The position numbers and the translations under genes were made by a program. The notes beneath the pieces were generated by a model. It was given only the letters and a program-made list of their open reading frames with translations. It ran no database searches and was not told where the DNA came from. A stretch of 7,243 nt of DNA, taken from Dictyoglomota bacterium (GTDB lineage Bacteria; Dictyoglomota; Dictyoglomia; Dictyoglomales; Dictyoglomaceae). This document shows positions 5,966 to 7,243 of the stretch, piece by piece. Each line of letters opens with the position of its first letter. Position 1 is the stretch's first letter. The DNA is taken from assembly GCA_029776735.1 (NCBI GenBank), contig JAKOUL010000038.1, forward strand, positions 1 to 7,243, given 5' to 3'.

Positions 5966-7243
5966 AATAATCTCTCTATTCTTTCCTTTTCCTTAATTAT
6001 CTTCCCTCTATCATCTACACAATAATTGGCGCCATTTATAATTCTTGTTTTTACTTCTCCTTTTGCTACAGAAAATCCCTTAAGACCAGGAGCATCTAAA
6101 ATTCCACACTTTATTGCATTATAGATATTTTCAGGGGAGAGGAAATCTTCCTCTGATTTTGCTATGCTCTTTACAGCAGATAGAATTACTAAAGCTTCTT
6201 CTTTTAACTCTTCTTTTCTTTCTTGAACTTCAGGATCCAAGGAAAAGTCAGGAAGTCCAAAAGAGGCTAAAATATAAGCTCTCTTTACCATCTTTACACT
6301 CTCTATAATTTCCTTACTTCTTGCAGGATATAATGCCTCAGAATACGATACTACATGAATTATATGAGGTCTCAAATAGGAACCATAAAACATAGAAGAT
6401 ACTAATTGTCCCATGGCAGAATAGGGATCTGATGGGAATGATAAAAGCCCAGTCCGTATCATCCTATAGGAAATAAAATCCTCATTATGGAGAGACTCCA
6501 CAAGCTCAATTTTGGCAAGAGCTTTTGCAATATCCATCTTAGGAGATATATTAGGAGGGGTATTTAGCATATATTGAGCCACATATTCCTTTACCCCTAA
6601 TTTTTTTGCCATTAAAGCAGCCATATAACAGGTAGCAACTCCAAGAGAATCATGGGCATCTCTTAACTCCCATTGATGAGACTCATTAATCTCCACAGGA
6701 ACCTCATTTTCTGCATTCCATTTTATAGCATGCATATTTTCCTTTATAGCAGATAGGAGTTCTCTATCAGATCTTCTATCAAGCTCAGAATACCAAGTAA
6801 GAGGAATGGCAGCCCAGGCATTATTTATAGTTTCTTTAAGAAGTTTTGAAAAAGAAATGAGATTTCTGGTACCAGAATAACATCTCAATAAAGGAAAATT
6901 TCCTCTTCTTGATGCATTATACAATCTTATGAAATCATCTCTTTTCCTTAATGGAACCCCTCCTGCACCATCTTGTTTTGGGTCCATTTTTTCAGGTTCA
7001 AAGAAATAACTTTGAGCATTCTGGTCAGGAGCAATGGATATGATATCCAAAAGTCCTGAATCTGCTAATACTTCAACTTCTTTTATAGTTTCTTCAAGAT
7101 TAGGAAGACCTATATGATGTCTAAACAAAGGGAATGGGCTCTTCCAACTTATCCTTTCTTTTAAGGTATTTGGATATTCCTTCTTCTCTTCTTTCTTTAT
7201 GACCTCTCCCTGAATACTTTTTAAAAAATCTATCACATTTTCT
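5962..7243 (-). CDS. Glutamate/methylaspartate mutase E-subunit-like protein (B12-dependent mutase barrel), start uncertain
   Basis: The protein resembles, distantly, the epsilon subunit of coenzyme-B12-dependent glutamate mutase, a TIM barrel that rearranges an amino-acid carbon skeleton with a small cobalamin-binding partner. By-eye correspondences, numbered from the GTG at 7236, are HHIGLPNLEETI (40-51) with the first barrel strand and helix, YSGTRN (120-125), EVPVEIN (178-184) with the GVEINRE segment, SEALYPARSKEI (299-310) with the TPHEAIGIPTKEA segment, and KCGILDAPGLKG (376-387) with the ETGVMDIPF C-terminal segment. No DxHxxG B12-binding domain is present, as expected for this subunit; a partner gene would have to lie elsewhere. 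The first start seen is GTG at 7236 (424 residues), but the frame stays open to the edge with Glu and Asn codons before it and no ribosome-binding site visible in the 7 nt. Glutamate mutase E is about 480 residues, so the true start is probably upstream. The stop overlaps the ligase start by ATGA. The assignment is moderate; the reaction is unknown. Confidence 0.6.
   Translation of the reverse strand, partial: ENVIDFLKSIQGEVIKKEEKKEYPNTLKERISWKSPFPLFRHHIGLPNLEETIKEVEVLADSGLLDIISIAPDQNAQSYFFEPEKMDPKQDGAGGVPLRKRDDFIRLYNASRRGNFPLLRCYSGTRNLISFSKLLKETINNAWAAIPLTWYSELDRRSDRELLSAIKENMHAIKWNAENEVPVEINESHQWELRDAHDSLGVATCYMAALMAKKLGVKEYVAQYMLNTPPNISPKMDIAKALAKIELVESLHNEDFISYRMIRTGLLSFPSDPYSAMGQLVSSMFYGSYLRPHIIHVVSYSEALYPARSKEIIESVKMVKRAYILASFGLPDFSLDPEVQERKEELKEEALVILSAVKSIAKSEEDFLSPENIYNAIKCGILDAPGLKGFSVAKGEVKTRIINGANYCVDDRGKIIKEKERIERLL

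Noticed and set aside
6640..6660. DAHDSLG in the mutase-like protein (residues 193-199), similar to the DxHxxG B12-binding motif
   Set aside because: The glycine is one residue too far (DxHxxxG), and the segment aligns with the barrel rather than with a Rossmann-type B12-binding domain; no following SxL...GG pattern is seen.

Overview
The window is a low-G+C segment, roughly one third G+C by eye, in which every supported gene lies on the minus strand, so transcription runs from high to low coordinates. The proteins are rich in Lys, Glu and Ile, and AGA, AGG and ATA codons are common, which suggests a thermophilic bacterium. Gene content and style resemble Dictyoglomus or another thermophilic saccharolytic lineage. 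That placement is an impression, because there is no rRNA or other phylogenetic marker in the window.

In transcription order the layout is as follows. (1) 7243-5962 encodes a protein distantly related to the epsilon (E) subunit of cobalamin-dependent glutamate/methylaspartate mutase; its true start probably lies beyond the window. (2) 5965-5027 is an ATP-grasp ligase of the D-Ala-D-Ala ligase fold with changed substrate-side motifs. (3) 5030-2808 is a GH31 alpha-glucosidase-type enzyme. (4) A 114-bp spacer contains a 10+2+10 palindrome and a strong Shine-Dalgarno. (5) 2693-840 is a GH127 beta-L-arabinofuranosidase of the HypBA1 type. (6) 810-1 is the first 270 codons of an NAD- and metal-dependent GH4 glycosidase with a CHGS motif, which runs off the left edge.

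Genes 1/2 and 2/3 each share a 4-bp ATGA stop/start overlap, so the first three genes look translationally coupled. GH127 and GH4 follow after 114-bp and 29-bp gaps and may belong to the same transcript. None of the three glycosidases shows a signal peptide. Together they look like a cytosolic set that finishes the breakdown of imported oligosaccharides carrying alpha-glucosyl, beta-L-arabinofuranosyl and possibly alpha-uronosyl groups.

The part that is not routine is the head of the operon: a B12-mutase-like protein and a ligase-like ATP-grasp protein, overlapping each other and then overlapping a glycosidase. I cannot assign a substrate to this pair. It is the best candidate here for an undescribed function. 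No RNA genes, CRISPR arrays, insertion sequences or convincing terminators were seen. Apart from the 114-bp and 29-bp spacers the window is entirely coding.
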